A stretch of 64,000 nt of DNA from Sacculina carcini (taxonomy: Eukaryota > Arthropoda > Thecostraca > Sacculinidae), in assembly GCA_916048095.2 (NCBI GenBank), contig OU696597.1, positions 176,371 to 240,370 on the forward strand, written 5' to 3'. How positions within the stretch are numbered: the first letter of the stretch is position 1; every line of letters begins with the position of its first letter. This document shows, one piece after another, positions 22,458 to 31,796 of the stretch. The notes under the pieces were generated by a model that was given only the letters and a program-made list of their open reading frames with translations, had not been told where the DNA came from and ran no database searches. The position numbers and the translations under genes are program-made.

Positions 22458-22537
22458 GCCTGTGGTTCCGGTTGTGTCGGGTGCAATGCTGTGAGTATTT
22501 GAGCAGTATTGCACTCGTCCCGGCCTGCTCCACGGTC
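22458..22537 (+). ncRNA. mir-92: miR-25/92 family hairpin, cluster member 2
   Basis: The predicted mature 3p strand (22507-22528) begins UAUUGCACUCGUCCCGGCCU, one change from canonical miR-92. The 5' arm carries GGTGCAATGCTG, pairing with CAGTATTGCACT, and resembles the star strand of animal miR-92 precursors (GTTGCAATGCTG in vertebrates). The loop is about ten nt (AGTATTTGAG region). It is the clearest of the three hairpins. Confidence 0.93.
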
Positions 22538-22944
22538 ACACGCGTCCTATCACGTGCTTGTTGGTTAGGGGCACTGTTAGTTGTGATTCATCTGGTGGAA
22601 ATAGGTTGCTAGTGAACGGAGATAGGTGCTTCTGCGCGCTTGGGACGGAAAGCTATGTAGTACAGTGACTGGAGATCTATCGCCTTCTTTATGTCAAGTA
22701 CTTATACGTCCAATTGTACAAAATTGGTTGCGTTGTGAAAGAACACTGTTGTTTTGTAGTTCGCAATCTTCGACGATAAGGTGAAGATAGACGAGGGAAG
22801 TGAGTGTTGTGATTGAGCCTTCGTTCTCGACTTGGTTGTGTTGTGAATGAAATCTCCTCTCTTGTTGTGATCGACAACGCAGACCGTTAGTTAGCACGGC
22901 TTCATATTGCGAAACGCGCCATGAAAGAGTAGTTTGTTTGGTGA

Positions 22945-22961
22945 CCGCTAGGTGGCGCTAG
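22945..22961 (+). promoter_or_regulatory. CTCF-like site
   Basis: CCGCTAGGTGGCGCTAG matches the CTCF core (CCGCNNGGNGGC with the insect AGGTGGCGC). It lies just past the GC-rich miRNA region. With the oppositely oriented site at 11774 it brackets SNAPIN, N6AMT1 and the miRNA unit. Binding is inferred. Confidence 0.5.
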
Positions 22962-23339
22962 TGCTGCTGCGATGGCGGTGTTTTGCGTGGGGTGAATGTG
23001 GAGGGGTGATACAGGGGACCCACTGTGCGCGCGCGAGCGGGATTTTGTTTCCAGCAACCCTCATACTCTATATCGTCTGGTGATGGGGATGTTTGCACTC
23101 TCTCTCTCTTTCTGCACATGTCTGGTGAATTATGACCAGCGAGAGAATCACACACACACACATACACACGGCTGTCTGTCTCACACAGGCGCGTGTGTGG
23201 GAGTGATGTGTGCTCTGACGTTTCATTGTCAGCTGTCAAACCACACCTGATGTTTTTACTCTCTCTCTGGTTTTTACCTGGTGGGTCCAGGAGTTTTTGC
23301 ATCATCAACTAGCCTCTCGCGCAGATGAATTATTAGAAG

Positions 23340-24469
23340 CGGAACTGGTATCAAGACTGTTGAACCGCCACGACACCAATAATCTTATACATCACTCTTT
23401 ATCGAAGAAACTTTTCGTACAATATCATACAAGGAGATTGGAAACTTTAGAAGTGAGCGTACTTTGATGGACAAATTACTAATTAATCTGTACATGCAGA
23501 AAAATACACGAAAGCGTAGCAAGCATACAAGCACGTGTTTGGGGAAATTATTTTTGAACTAATATCTGCTAGTTTTTCTGGCGAATTTCATGTTAAAATA
23601 TGTCGCTGATTCAATTGTTCAATGGAACAAGTAGAAAACAGCTGTTATTTCTCAACACTAAGACAACACTAAAAAGTTGAATTATAAAAATGAAAATTGC
23701 TGACGTACAAAAACCATTATATGAAAATAATCTAAATAAATGAAAAAATTAAGGTTTATTTTCCACCACCCGTTTCATTTTATTACCCAGATAAACACAC
23801 ACACACACACACATTTACATGGACCTTGGTAAAATCCAACATATATAATCTCGAGAAAACACAATAACAAGATAATAATTTCCCTATAAGGAGTAATGTC
23901 TTTTATGCGTGAAATTCCATGATAGCAACTATAATATAAGCTCAATAACAACAAAATACCCGTACTAAAATTAATTATACCACAAAAATAGCCTCAAAAA
24001 CACCGTAAGTGTGTGAGCGTCAGTGTGTTTATATGTATATGTATGTATTATTTATGTATATAGGTGTTTATATGTTTGTGTGTGTGTGTGTGTATTTATA
24101 CATATTTACATATATTTATGTATGCGTGAATGTGTATGTTGTGTATGTTCATATGGATGTGTTTGTATGTATGTGCGTGTGTGCAAGTGTATATATACAC
24201 ATGTTTGATGTGGTTGTGTTGTTGTGTTTTGGTATGCATATGTATATATTTATGTAATTGTGTATAATTGTGTATATAGTTATGTATAGTTATAATTGTG
24301 TATATAGTTATGTATAGTTGTGCATATTGATGTATAATTGTGTATGTAGTTATGTATAGTTATAATTGTGTATATAGTTATGTATAGTTGTGCATATTGA
24401 TGTATAATTGTGTATGTAGTTATGTATAGTTATGTTTGTGTATATAGTTACGTATGAATAGTTGTGGTA
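23340..24469. other. non-coding, AT-rich, GART 3' flank
   Basis: AT-rich DNA with a CA tract at 23793-23812 and a TATG/TGTA-rich part from about 24030. No gene is seen. It includes the GART 3' untranslated region, whose poly(A) signal I could not place. Confidence 0.5.
24255..24450. repeat. tandem repeat of GTATATAGTTATGTATAGTT type
   Basis: A unit of about 68 bp is present nearly twice (about 24296-24363 and 24364-24431). It is itself built from shorter GTTATGTATAGTT and GTATAATTGTG blocks. Confidence 0.8.
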
Positions 24470-27400
24470 TTACTGACTATCATCGAGCTGCTGGCTACAC
24501 TCAGCTTGTTGAGACATTATCAGCTTATCAACAGGTGAGTGTGAACTAGAGTCTCGCGCTATTATCTCGGCCAGCTGATTGAGCACGTGAGGGTACAACT
24601 GGTGTTCCGCTAGCTTCACTCGTTGTTGCAGCGAAACTGCAGTGTCATTACGTCTCACAGGAACCGCTTTCTGAGCCAGCATGCGTCCAGTATCCACGCG
24701 ACCCTCCTCTATGGCATGCACTGTACAGCCGGACATACAAACCCCGGCTGCCAGAGCTTGCTCGTGCGGATGAAGGCCGGGGAATGCAGGCAGAAGAGAG
24801 GGGTGAATGTTGAGCAGACGACCGTGCCACGTGCGCAAGAACCACGCTGATAAAATACGCATGAACCCGGCACAACACACTAGTTGTATGTTATGCTGGC
24901 GCAGCTCCACATCCATGGCTCGGTCAAATAATTCACGACTTGCATATTCACCATGTGGCACCACTCTCACTGTCACAGCGGCTTCACGAGCCAGCGTAAT
25001 GGCCCCGGCACCTGGCTCATTGCACAGCACGAGCACGACGCGATAATAACACTGTCTCGTGCGAGAGTAATTGATCAGCGCGTGCATGTTGGAACCGCTC
25101 CCAGACACGAGAACCGCGACACGACACTGCGAATGATGGCTGGATATAGCAGATATTGGTGATGGCGAGGAGTAAAACACGCTCATCAAACGCACAACAC
25201 ATTCATTGATATTGTTCACAGTGACAGCTGGTGATGTCGGGAGATTTGTTCGAGACTGTAATTGTCCCAGTATGAGCGGCTGTTCTCCCACCTGCCTCAG
25301 TTTGTGTGTGACCAGTTGCACGTGCTGACGAGGCACCACCAGCACCATGCCCACTCCCAGGTTGAACGTGGCTGCCAGTTCATCAACACTCACTCCTCCT
25401 TCACCAGCTGCCGGCGAGCAGAACCAAACCAGCGGTGCTACTGCTCGTCGCGTCACACCCGCCTCCATCCAGCCGGTCGCATCGAGACACGCGCTCACGT
25501 GCGACGGCAGCACGCGCGCCAGGTTACCAGCCAGTCCTCCTCCTGTCACGTGCGCGGCAGCTAGCAGCAGAGGAGGGGTGTTGTTCTGCTCGTGCACGGC
25601 AGTGTTGGAGGCCGAGGGCAGCAGCTCGCGCAAGGCTCGCCAGTATATGGTGGTGGGAGTGAGCAGTTCTTCAGCCAGTGAATTGTGAGCAGCAGCAGTG
25701 AGACCGCACCTGTCTTCCTCGCTGTCATCGCAGGCATCCAGCAGTAATCTGCTCCAAGGCACGCGACTCGTACGATAGTCCAAGTGCACACGATCAAGCA
25801 GGCGACGAACCAAACTGAAGCCGTTACTGTGTAGACCACTGGCTGCTAGACCAATCACACAGTCCCCGACAGTCATCAAGTCACGATGAGGAAGTAACCA
25901 CTTGCGATGACTCACTACTCCCACTGCGAATCCTGCCACGTCATACATAGTAGACTGAGGACCGCCGTACATGTCTGGCATTTCAGCGGTTTCGCCTCCG
26001 ATCAACTGACATTCTGCCTGTAAGCACGCATCAAGCATTCCGTTCATCAAACGACGCAGACTTTCACTGCTGCGCTGTACGTTGGCAGTGGCGATATAAT
26101 CCAGCATGAACAGAGGTCTTCCTCCAGCACACATGACATCATTGACACACATGGCCACCAGGTCTTGACCGAGACACTCATGTCTGTCACACTGACGTCC
26201 CAGCAGTAATTTACTACCCACCCCGTCTGTTCCGGCCACCAACACAGGCGCGTGCGGTCCCACACAAGACAGATCAAACACCCCGGCGAAATGTCCCAGT
26301 GACTCGACTGCCGCGCGAGACCACAGCGAGGAGGAAACTTGTTGCACGCGCTCACTGATTGCTGCCACGAAGCGATCTCCCTCGTGAACATCAACTCCTG
26401 CCTGTTTATAGGTCAAACTACCGCTGGAGTGTTGTAGAACGTAGCGCGCGCAAGCACTAGCTCCCACGTCCTGTCTCCACTGTTTGCCGGTGAACTGCAC
26501 GTGCTGAGTGGCGGCCTGCACAGCTGCTTGTTGCGCCTGCACCACGTGCTCAGCTCGCGCCACAATTGTCACCACTCGTCCCCCAGCTGTCACGAGGCGA
26601 CCGTCGGGCAGGAGCTTGGTGGCGGCATGAATCACGTGACACTCCACCTCTCCGTCACACCACAACTGATCACCATCTTCCAGACCCGATATGACTTGCG
26701 GGTGGTCATATGGTCCGGCGGGGTACTCCCGTGACGCCAACACCACGCCGACTACAGCACGAGCTTCCTGCGGCCCGCCGTACCACTGAACGTCCTGCGA
26801 GGCAAGATGGCCACACACACAAGCCTCCATCAACGAGAACAAATCACCTCGCAGCAGAGGCAGCACAACCTGGCTCTCAGGATCTCCCAGTCTACAATTA
26901 TACTCGAGCACGTGCCAACTAGCACCATCACGCGCCACCATCAAGCCAGCGTACAAACAACCGATATACGGTGTGCCACGGGACTTCAAGTACTCCACCA
27001 CCGGCCGCAAACACCTGTCCACCACGTGACTGAGCTGCACGTGACTGAGAGGTCCTGAAGACGGGGCAACTGCACCCATGCCTCCCGTGTTGGGACCGCG
27101 ATCTCCACTGCCGAGTCTCTTGTAGTCCTGAGCCGGAGGCAGAGGAATCACAGAGTGTCCGTCAGTGAAACACATCAGCGACACTTCCTCACCATGTAGA
27201 CGTTCTTCAATCACAAGACAGGAGCCGGCACCTGATAGAAGACCATCATCCGACCTCACCCACCTGTCCACGGCGTCACAGGCTTGTTGAGCAGAACAAC
27301 ACACCATCACACCCTTTCCTGCTGCAAGACCGGCCGCTTTCACCACACACGCGCCATCACCGTTAAATGCGCCGTCATTGATGAACTGTTTGGCACTGTG

Positions 27401-27781
27401 TGCGTCGTGGAACTCCCGCCAGCGAGCCGTGGGGATGTTGAGCTCGTGCATCACTCGCTTGGCATACGCCTTGTCTGCTTCTAGTAGCGCACACGTGGAT
27501 GAAGGTCCGAAACACGGCACTCCTGCCTCAGTAAGTTTATCGGCCAGTCCTTCAACAAGAGGTTGTTCAGGACCCACCACTACCATACTGACATGACGCT
27601 CGCGACACAGACGAACCAGGGCATCGTGATCTGACACTGATACGTTCTGCACGTGAGAGAGACGAGAGGTACCTGCGTTGCCAGGTGCACATAGCACGAG
27701 CGATACTGAGCAACTGCGCGCCAGTGTGTCGGCCAGCGAGTACTCCCGACCCCCACTACCCACCACCAACACCGTTGCCAT
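24470..27781 (-). CDS. GART: trifunctional purine synthesis protein GART
   Basis: Cytosolic enzyme for steps 2, 3 and 5 of de novo purine synthesis. The 1103 residues carry three domains in the animal order. Glycinamide ribonucleotide synthetase occupies about 1-450 (VLVVGSGGREYSLA, with Tyr where most members have His; GDRGPNTGGMGAVAP; EYNCRLGDPE). Aminoimidazole ribonucleotide synthetase occupies about 458-830 (YKQAGVDVHEGD, GTDGVGSK, IGGETAEMPDMY). Glycinamide ribonucleotide formyltransferase starts at about 883 (VLVSGSGSN, then NIHPSLLPAFPG with catalytic Asn and His, and the Asp in RVDTGRM). Human GART is 1010 residues; the extra length lies in linkers and a Ser/Gln-rich tail. The whole gene is a single exon, whereas animal GART usually has many introns. 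The start codon lies inside a GTTGCCATGACAAC palindrome. Confidence 0.97.
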   Translation of the reverse strand: MATVLVVGSGGREYSLADTLARSCSVSLVLCAPGNAGTSRLSHVQNVSVSDHDALVRLCRERHVSMVVVGPEQPLVEGLADKLTEAGVPCFGPSSTCALLEADKAYAKRVMHELNIPTARWREFHDAHSAKQFINDGAFNGDGACVVKAAGLAAGKGVMVCCSAQQACDAVDRWVRSDDGLLSGAGSCLVIEERLHGEEVSLMCFTDGHSVIPLPPAQDYKRLGSGDRGPNTGGMGAVAPSSGPLSHVQLSHVVDRCLRPVVEYLKSRGTPYIGCLYAGLMVARDGASWHVLEYNCRLGDPESQVVLPLLRGDLFSLMEACVCGHLASQDVQWYGGPQEARAVVGVVLASREYPAGPYDHPQVISGLEDGDQLWCDGEVECHVIHAATKLLPDGRLVTAGGRVVTIVARAEHVVQAQQAAVQAATQHVQFTGKQWRQDVGASACARYVLQHSSGSLTYKQAGVDVHEGDRFVAAISERVQQVSSSLWSRAAVESLGHFAGVFDLSCVGPHAPVLVAGTDGVGSKLLLGRQCDRHECLGQDLVAMCVNDVMCAGGRPLFMLDYIATANVQRSSESLRRLMNGMLDACLQAECQLIGGETAEMPDMYGGPQSTMYDVAGFAVGVVSHRKWLLPHRDLMTVGDCVIGLAASGLHSNGFSLVRRLLDRVHLDYRTSRVPWSRLLLDACDDSEEDRCGLTAAAHNSLAEELLTPTTIYWRALRELLPSASNTAVHEQNNTPPLLLAAAHVTGGGLAGNLARVLPSHVSACLDATGWMEAGVTRRAVAPLVWFCSPAAGEGGVSVDELAATFNLGVGMVLVVPRQHVQLVTHKLRQVGEQPLILGQLQSRTNLPTSPAVTVNNINECVVRLMSVFYSSPSPISAISSHHSQCRVAVLVSGSGSNMHALINYSRTRQCYYRVVLVLCNEPGAGAITLAREAAVTVRVVPHGEYASRELFDRAMDVELRQHNIQLVCCAGFMRILSAWFLRTWHGRLLNIHPSLLPAFPGLHPHEQALAAGVCMSGCTVHAIEEGRVDTGRMLAQKAVPVRRNDTAVSLQQRVKLAEHQLYPHVLNQLAEIIARDSSSHSPVDKLIMSQQAECSQQLDDSQ

Positions 27782-27787
27782 GACAAC
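27774..27787. promoter_or_regulatory. X-box-like 14-mer spanning the GART start codon
   Basis: GTTGCCATGACAAC here is identical to the four copies at 3.0-3.6 kb. The GART start codon is the central CAT of the plus strand (27779-27781). It fits the RFX X-box pattern; the coding constraint on Met-Ala-Thr explains only part of it. Confidence 0.35.
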
Positions 27788-28208
27788 TCACCGACTGACA
27801 CACACACACATACACACACACACACACAAGTTTAAGTGTGAGTTAATATATCTCTAGTTTGTGAAATTACTTGGATGTTCTGTGTGTGTGTGTGATTATT
27901 TAGTTACATTGTGAGGTCACCTTGCATACATCTCACGTGCCAACAAACATAAATTCACACAATTTCACGATTCAATTGAATTATCGTGTTTTGTACGAAA
28001 ATGATCAGAATATATATTGAAAACAACGCCTGACAACAAAAATAACAACGTATATTTGATATAGATCGCGAAAATGAACATGAAACAAATGAACAACAAG
28101 AATGATGATAAATTACAGACACACAAAATAGTCGAAAAGAACCAATTTGATCAAGAATAAGTTTCCACACATAAAAATATACAATTCAAGTAATAATTAG
28201 AGCATTGA
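27782..28208. other. GART-METTL25B intergenic region
   Basis: About 430 bp between the end of METTL25B and the start of GART, both on the minus strand. It holds a CA tract right upstream of GART (27798-27828) and otherwise AT-rich DNA. It must contain the GART promoter; no core element is obvious. Confidence 0.6.
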
Positions 28209-28218
28209 TTTATTTATT
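28209..28218 (-). terminator. tandem poly(A) signals overlapping the METTL25B stop
   Basis: On the minus strand AATAAATAAA runs over the last codons (Asn-Lys-stop), giving two overlapping AATAAA hexamers. If used, the 3' untranslated region would be only about 10-30 nt. Confidence 0.5.
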
Positions 28219-29766
28219 AACAGTGGCGGAATCGGGTGATTTTTTCACACCAACAATCACGAAATTCCTGGGTGACACGAGCGAGTTGAACAGGGGGAAG
28301 AGGGCGCATGAAGCTGCGTGTTCATGCAAGAACATCAGACGATCCAGTAATATCAGCGTCTCAATCACAGGAGCCAACATGAGACGCAACGAGAAAAACA
28401 CCACCAGATGTCGCCACAGTCGCAAATCCTTCTCGGCAGCCGCCAGTTGCTCAGCTGAAAATGAGCCCGCCTCGTGCACACACAATGCACGTGCGACGTA
28501 CTCTGAGAACGTGAGGTTGTCAGTGTAGTGGACGTTATGGACTCTACGTCTGTTTGTGGTCGGGACATTTCTGGACTGTTTATCATTGTGGCATAGTAAA
28601 CGCTGTAGAGCCGCTCTGAACGCGTGCACTTTGAGAGCAGCCTGTTGTGCGGGACTTGCTCTCAATCTCGCCTCATATGCTTCAATTGCATGACACGCCA
28701 GCTCCCTCGCCTCATAAGTCAGCGAGAAACAGTGTGATGAACACACGGATAACAGAGCAGAACTGACAGGAAACACATCATTGTCGGCTCTATTGTGAGT
28801 ATCCTGCTTACTGCCACAAGAAAGACGAGACGGGGGAACTTGTTTGGTCGCACGTGATATTTCTGCTTCAGTACCACCACCAACCTCCTCTTCAACACCA
28901 TGATGACATCTCTCATCCTCATGTCTGTTTTTCACACGGTGCTGGTTCTTCATGTAACAGCAACACACCAGCACGAGCGCTGAGCAGCACGAGCACTTAG
29001 CAAGTTGTCGCAGGGCCCACACAGACAGCGCGCCACAAGCATGTAGTGCTACCGCCGTGCATTCACGTCGCACGGGCATCACGTCACACAAACACCGCAT
29101 GTGCTGGCCAGCGACGGCGGTGACGTGGCGAGGAGAACGGCCACATCGAGACTTCAAGACTCGCGCGTCCAGAAGACGAGCACTGCACGTGAGAGTCTCG
29201 TGACAGTCGACTGAGGTGACTGCCAGGGAGCAGGAGGTGAGTGTGAGGTAGCGAGCCAGATGTCCACAACCTCCTCCCACATCCACCACCGCACCTCCCT
29301 GTGGTGTCAGCTGTTTCACCACGACAGCCAGACGCTCTATCTCGTGCCGCTTCTTGGCCTTGACGCGCCGCCACATCTCGTGAGGTGGTGACGTCACGTC
29401 GCTGGTAATAACAGGTGGGGGAGTGGCCAGTTGACTCAACACTGTCTCTGGCGCTACACTGTCACGTGACAAACTGAGCGCGTGACAAGCAGCTGAGAAA
29501 CTGAGCAGCGACAGAGACAGCACGTGACCCCCGCCCATCACCCCCTGTCTACCACTGATCAACTGGGCGACAGTGTGCAATCTGCAATGTTGCAGATCAC
29601 GCTGCCACAGCCGGGGCACGTGCTGCCACAAATCATCCACGAAAAAGTCGACCACATAGCAGTTGATGAGCTGCGAGTAGCAACGCAGCAGACGCACGAT
29701 ATGTTGTACGTGTAACAGCACGGCAGCGGCGTGTTGAGGCAGCACAACAACGCCATCTAGCGGCAT
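28210..29766 (-). CDS. METTL25B: methyltransferase-like protein METTL25B (RRNAD1)
   Basis: Putative SAM-dependent methyltransferase of the METTL25 family; its substrate is not settled. From the chosen Met the product is 518 residues; the human protein is about 475. Family features in order: CYVVDFFVDDLWQHVP near the N-terminus, KKRHEIERLAVVVKQL, the SAM-binding VVDVGGGCGHLARYL, ALHACGALSVWALRQL, CCCYMKN, and the C-terminal FFSLRLMLAPVIETLILLDR followed by SPRNFVIVGVK. The frame is open 23 codons further upstream but without another ATG, so MPLDGVVV is the likely start. There is an insertion rich in charged residues after CCCYMK. No introns. Confidence 0.9.
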   Translation of the reverse strand: MPLDGVVVLPQHAAAVLLHVQHIVRLLRCYSQLINCYVVDFFVDDLWQHVPRLWQRDLQHCRLHTVAQLISGRQGVMGGGHVLSLSLLSFSAACHALSLSRDSVAPETVLSQLATPPPVITSDVTSPPHEMWRRVKAKKRHEIERLAVVVKQLTPQGGAVVDVGGGCGHLARYLTLTSCSLAVTSVDCHETLTCSARLLDARVLKSRCGRSPRHVTAVAGQHMRCLCDVMPVRRECTAVALHACGALSVWALRQLAKCSCCSALVLVCCCYMKNQHRVKNRHEDERCHHGVEEEVGGGTEAEISRATKQVPPSRLSCGSKQDTHNRADNDVFPVSSALLSVCSSHCFSLTYEARELACHAIEAYEARLRASPAQQAALKVHAFRAALQRLLCHNDKQSRNVPTTNRRRVHNVHYTDNLTFSEYVARALCVHEAGSFSAEQLAAAEKDLRLWRHLVVFFSLRLMLAPVIETLILLDRLMFLHEHAASCALFPLFNSLVSPRNFVIVGVKKSPDSATVNK

Positions 29767-31091
29767 ATCAGCGCAACTGGTTGTGACAGCTTGAGAAACA
29801 GTGTGCGATCTATCATAAACATGATAGGAGCCCAAATTGTCAATTAACCTTTAACCTTCCAATTTTCTTACATGTGATGATAAAGGTTAAGTCTGGCTTA
29901 AAAACCAAATGGATGCTGACAATTCACAACTTGGAGATATGATACAAATGCCGCATATACTAGGATATTTTTATTCCCCGTTCAGTTGAAATTTCAGTAA
30001 TTGATTGTGAAGAATAAACCTGAATAAAACGTACTACTATAGCCAACATGCAAATTAAACGCGAAACGTTTGTGACACATAACTTCTCTGAACTTCTGTC
30101 ACTTAGTGCGTATTATTAAGTACTATTTGTGAACTTATTATATGACAAGCTGTCTCGAATCATAGGCCGTCACCAGAGAAAATATTTGTCGATATATAAG
30201 ATACGAACGAATCGAACAAAGAGAAGATGTGATGAAATAAGCTCACGCAATCGATGGTTCCAGAAAAAAAGTTCTGCTCAACATATGCACCTTGATACCG
30301 TTACATAATCTAGCACAATATTCAAAAAGCTATGAAAAAGTACTAAAATTTCAATATAAATTCACTAAATTCTGAATGATATATCGTGAACGTTGAGTTA
30401 TGAAATTTATGAAACTCATAAAAATACCTTACACAGTATTCTTTACATGATAGATTTAATACACCTCTCACCTAAAAACCCTAGCGGAGATATTTTGAAG
30501 AACAAACGCACAACGAAATACGCAGCACACACGTGCCTGCACCGAGAACATATGAACAACGCCGTTTTGGTAGAAATATCCGAGCTTAGCTTAGATATAA
30601 AATATAAATATATTTAGCCACGTTTCATGTGACAATTGGAGGTTTGCTCTCTTGAGTATTTCGTTTTTAAGTTTGCTGTTTTCGGTATGTATATTGGTGT
30701 TATTTAGTGCGTATTATACAGTCACGGGGTGTTAAGTTGTACCTGTAGTGGTTTTGCGTCATACTAGAAATGTTTGAAACGTCGTGCATTCATTTTTCGG
30801 CTTTTTGATGCTCCCCCCTTTTATAAACGTTTACCATCTAATTAATCGGACATATTTTCGCATGATTTTTGTATACTATATTGAAAAATTTGAATTATGA
30901 TAATATCGAGTTTCGGGAGGTTTAAACCACAATCTCTCATTCGATAGGTATTATTTTCAAGTTAAGCTTGCAGAGGGATTGCTCATAAGAAACAGTAATC
31001 TGTGCTTGTTCCCAGGTTTATAATGTGATTCAATTGTGCCCAGTATCACTATTTACTGGCTGATTAAGTGACACAGGTGCTGTTTGCCATC
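29767..31091. other. METTL25B-PDIA5 intergenic region
   Basis: AT-rich DNA between two divergently transcribed genes, so it should carry both promoters. I see no CpG-like island, TATA box or recognised motif that stands out, and no coding frame. Confidence 0.5.
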
Positions 31092-31356
31092 ATGATGTGT
31101 TCTGTACGTGCTGTCACTATTACGGTACGTACCCGTGGCCTTCACTGTGTGTTTGTGTGTTTTTTGTGTGTTTGCCTACATGAATTTCATTGTGTTCATT
31201 ATATCACTTGTATATATATGAGTGATTTGTGTGTGTATGTGTTTGTGTACTGTATGTTGTGACTGTGAAACACTCCAAACATGTGTGTTTTTGTGTTTTT
31301 GCTCACATGAATTTCATTGTTTTCATTATATCACTGTTGTATATATATGAGTGATT

Positions 31357-31387
<31 letters not shown>

Positions 31388-31764
31388 ATCTTCTAACTGT
31401 GAAACACTCCAAACATGTGTGTGTGTGTGTACTGTATGTTGTGACTGTGAAACATGCCAAACATGTGTGTGTGTGTTGGGAGCAGGTTGTATGTGTGCTG
31501 GTTTCATGGTTCGGTGATCGTCTGGTCGATGGAGCTGCTTCACAATTACACCAGCCGGCTGATGTGAAACAACTGAAACACTGGCTCAAAACAACACCCA
31601 ACCTGCTGTGTGTGTTTATAAGCGGCGCTGCTGATGGTGTTAGCGAAGAGACTAGGTCTGTATTGAACGTGATCACATTGGCAGCAGAACAAGCACGTGG
31701 TGTCGCTTCTGTTGTACTCGTCAATTGTGACTCCAGGTGATTCAGCCAACATTTATTATTATCA

Positions 31765-31796
<32 letters not shown>

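Larger units (their letters stand above)
17400..23330 (+). ncRNA. probable primary transcript of the miR-92 cluster
   Basis: Nearly 6 kb with rising GC content toward 21.5-23.3 kb and no convincing protein frame; the open frames at 19338-22612 are short, mutually overlapping and cross CA/GT tracts. Three miR-92 family hairpins lie in it on the plus strand. It starts after an NRF1-type promoter, and YY1-like CCATCTTG and GGCGCCATTT elements near 20190-20220 may be a second promoter. A (GACT)n array and a degenerate hAT-type element interrupt it. The 3' end is not defined by any signal I can see; the CTCF-like site at 22945 lies near the end of the GC-rich part. Confidence 0.45.
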
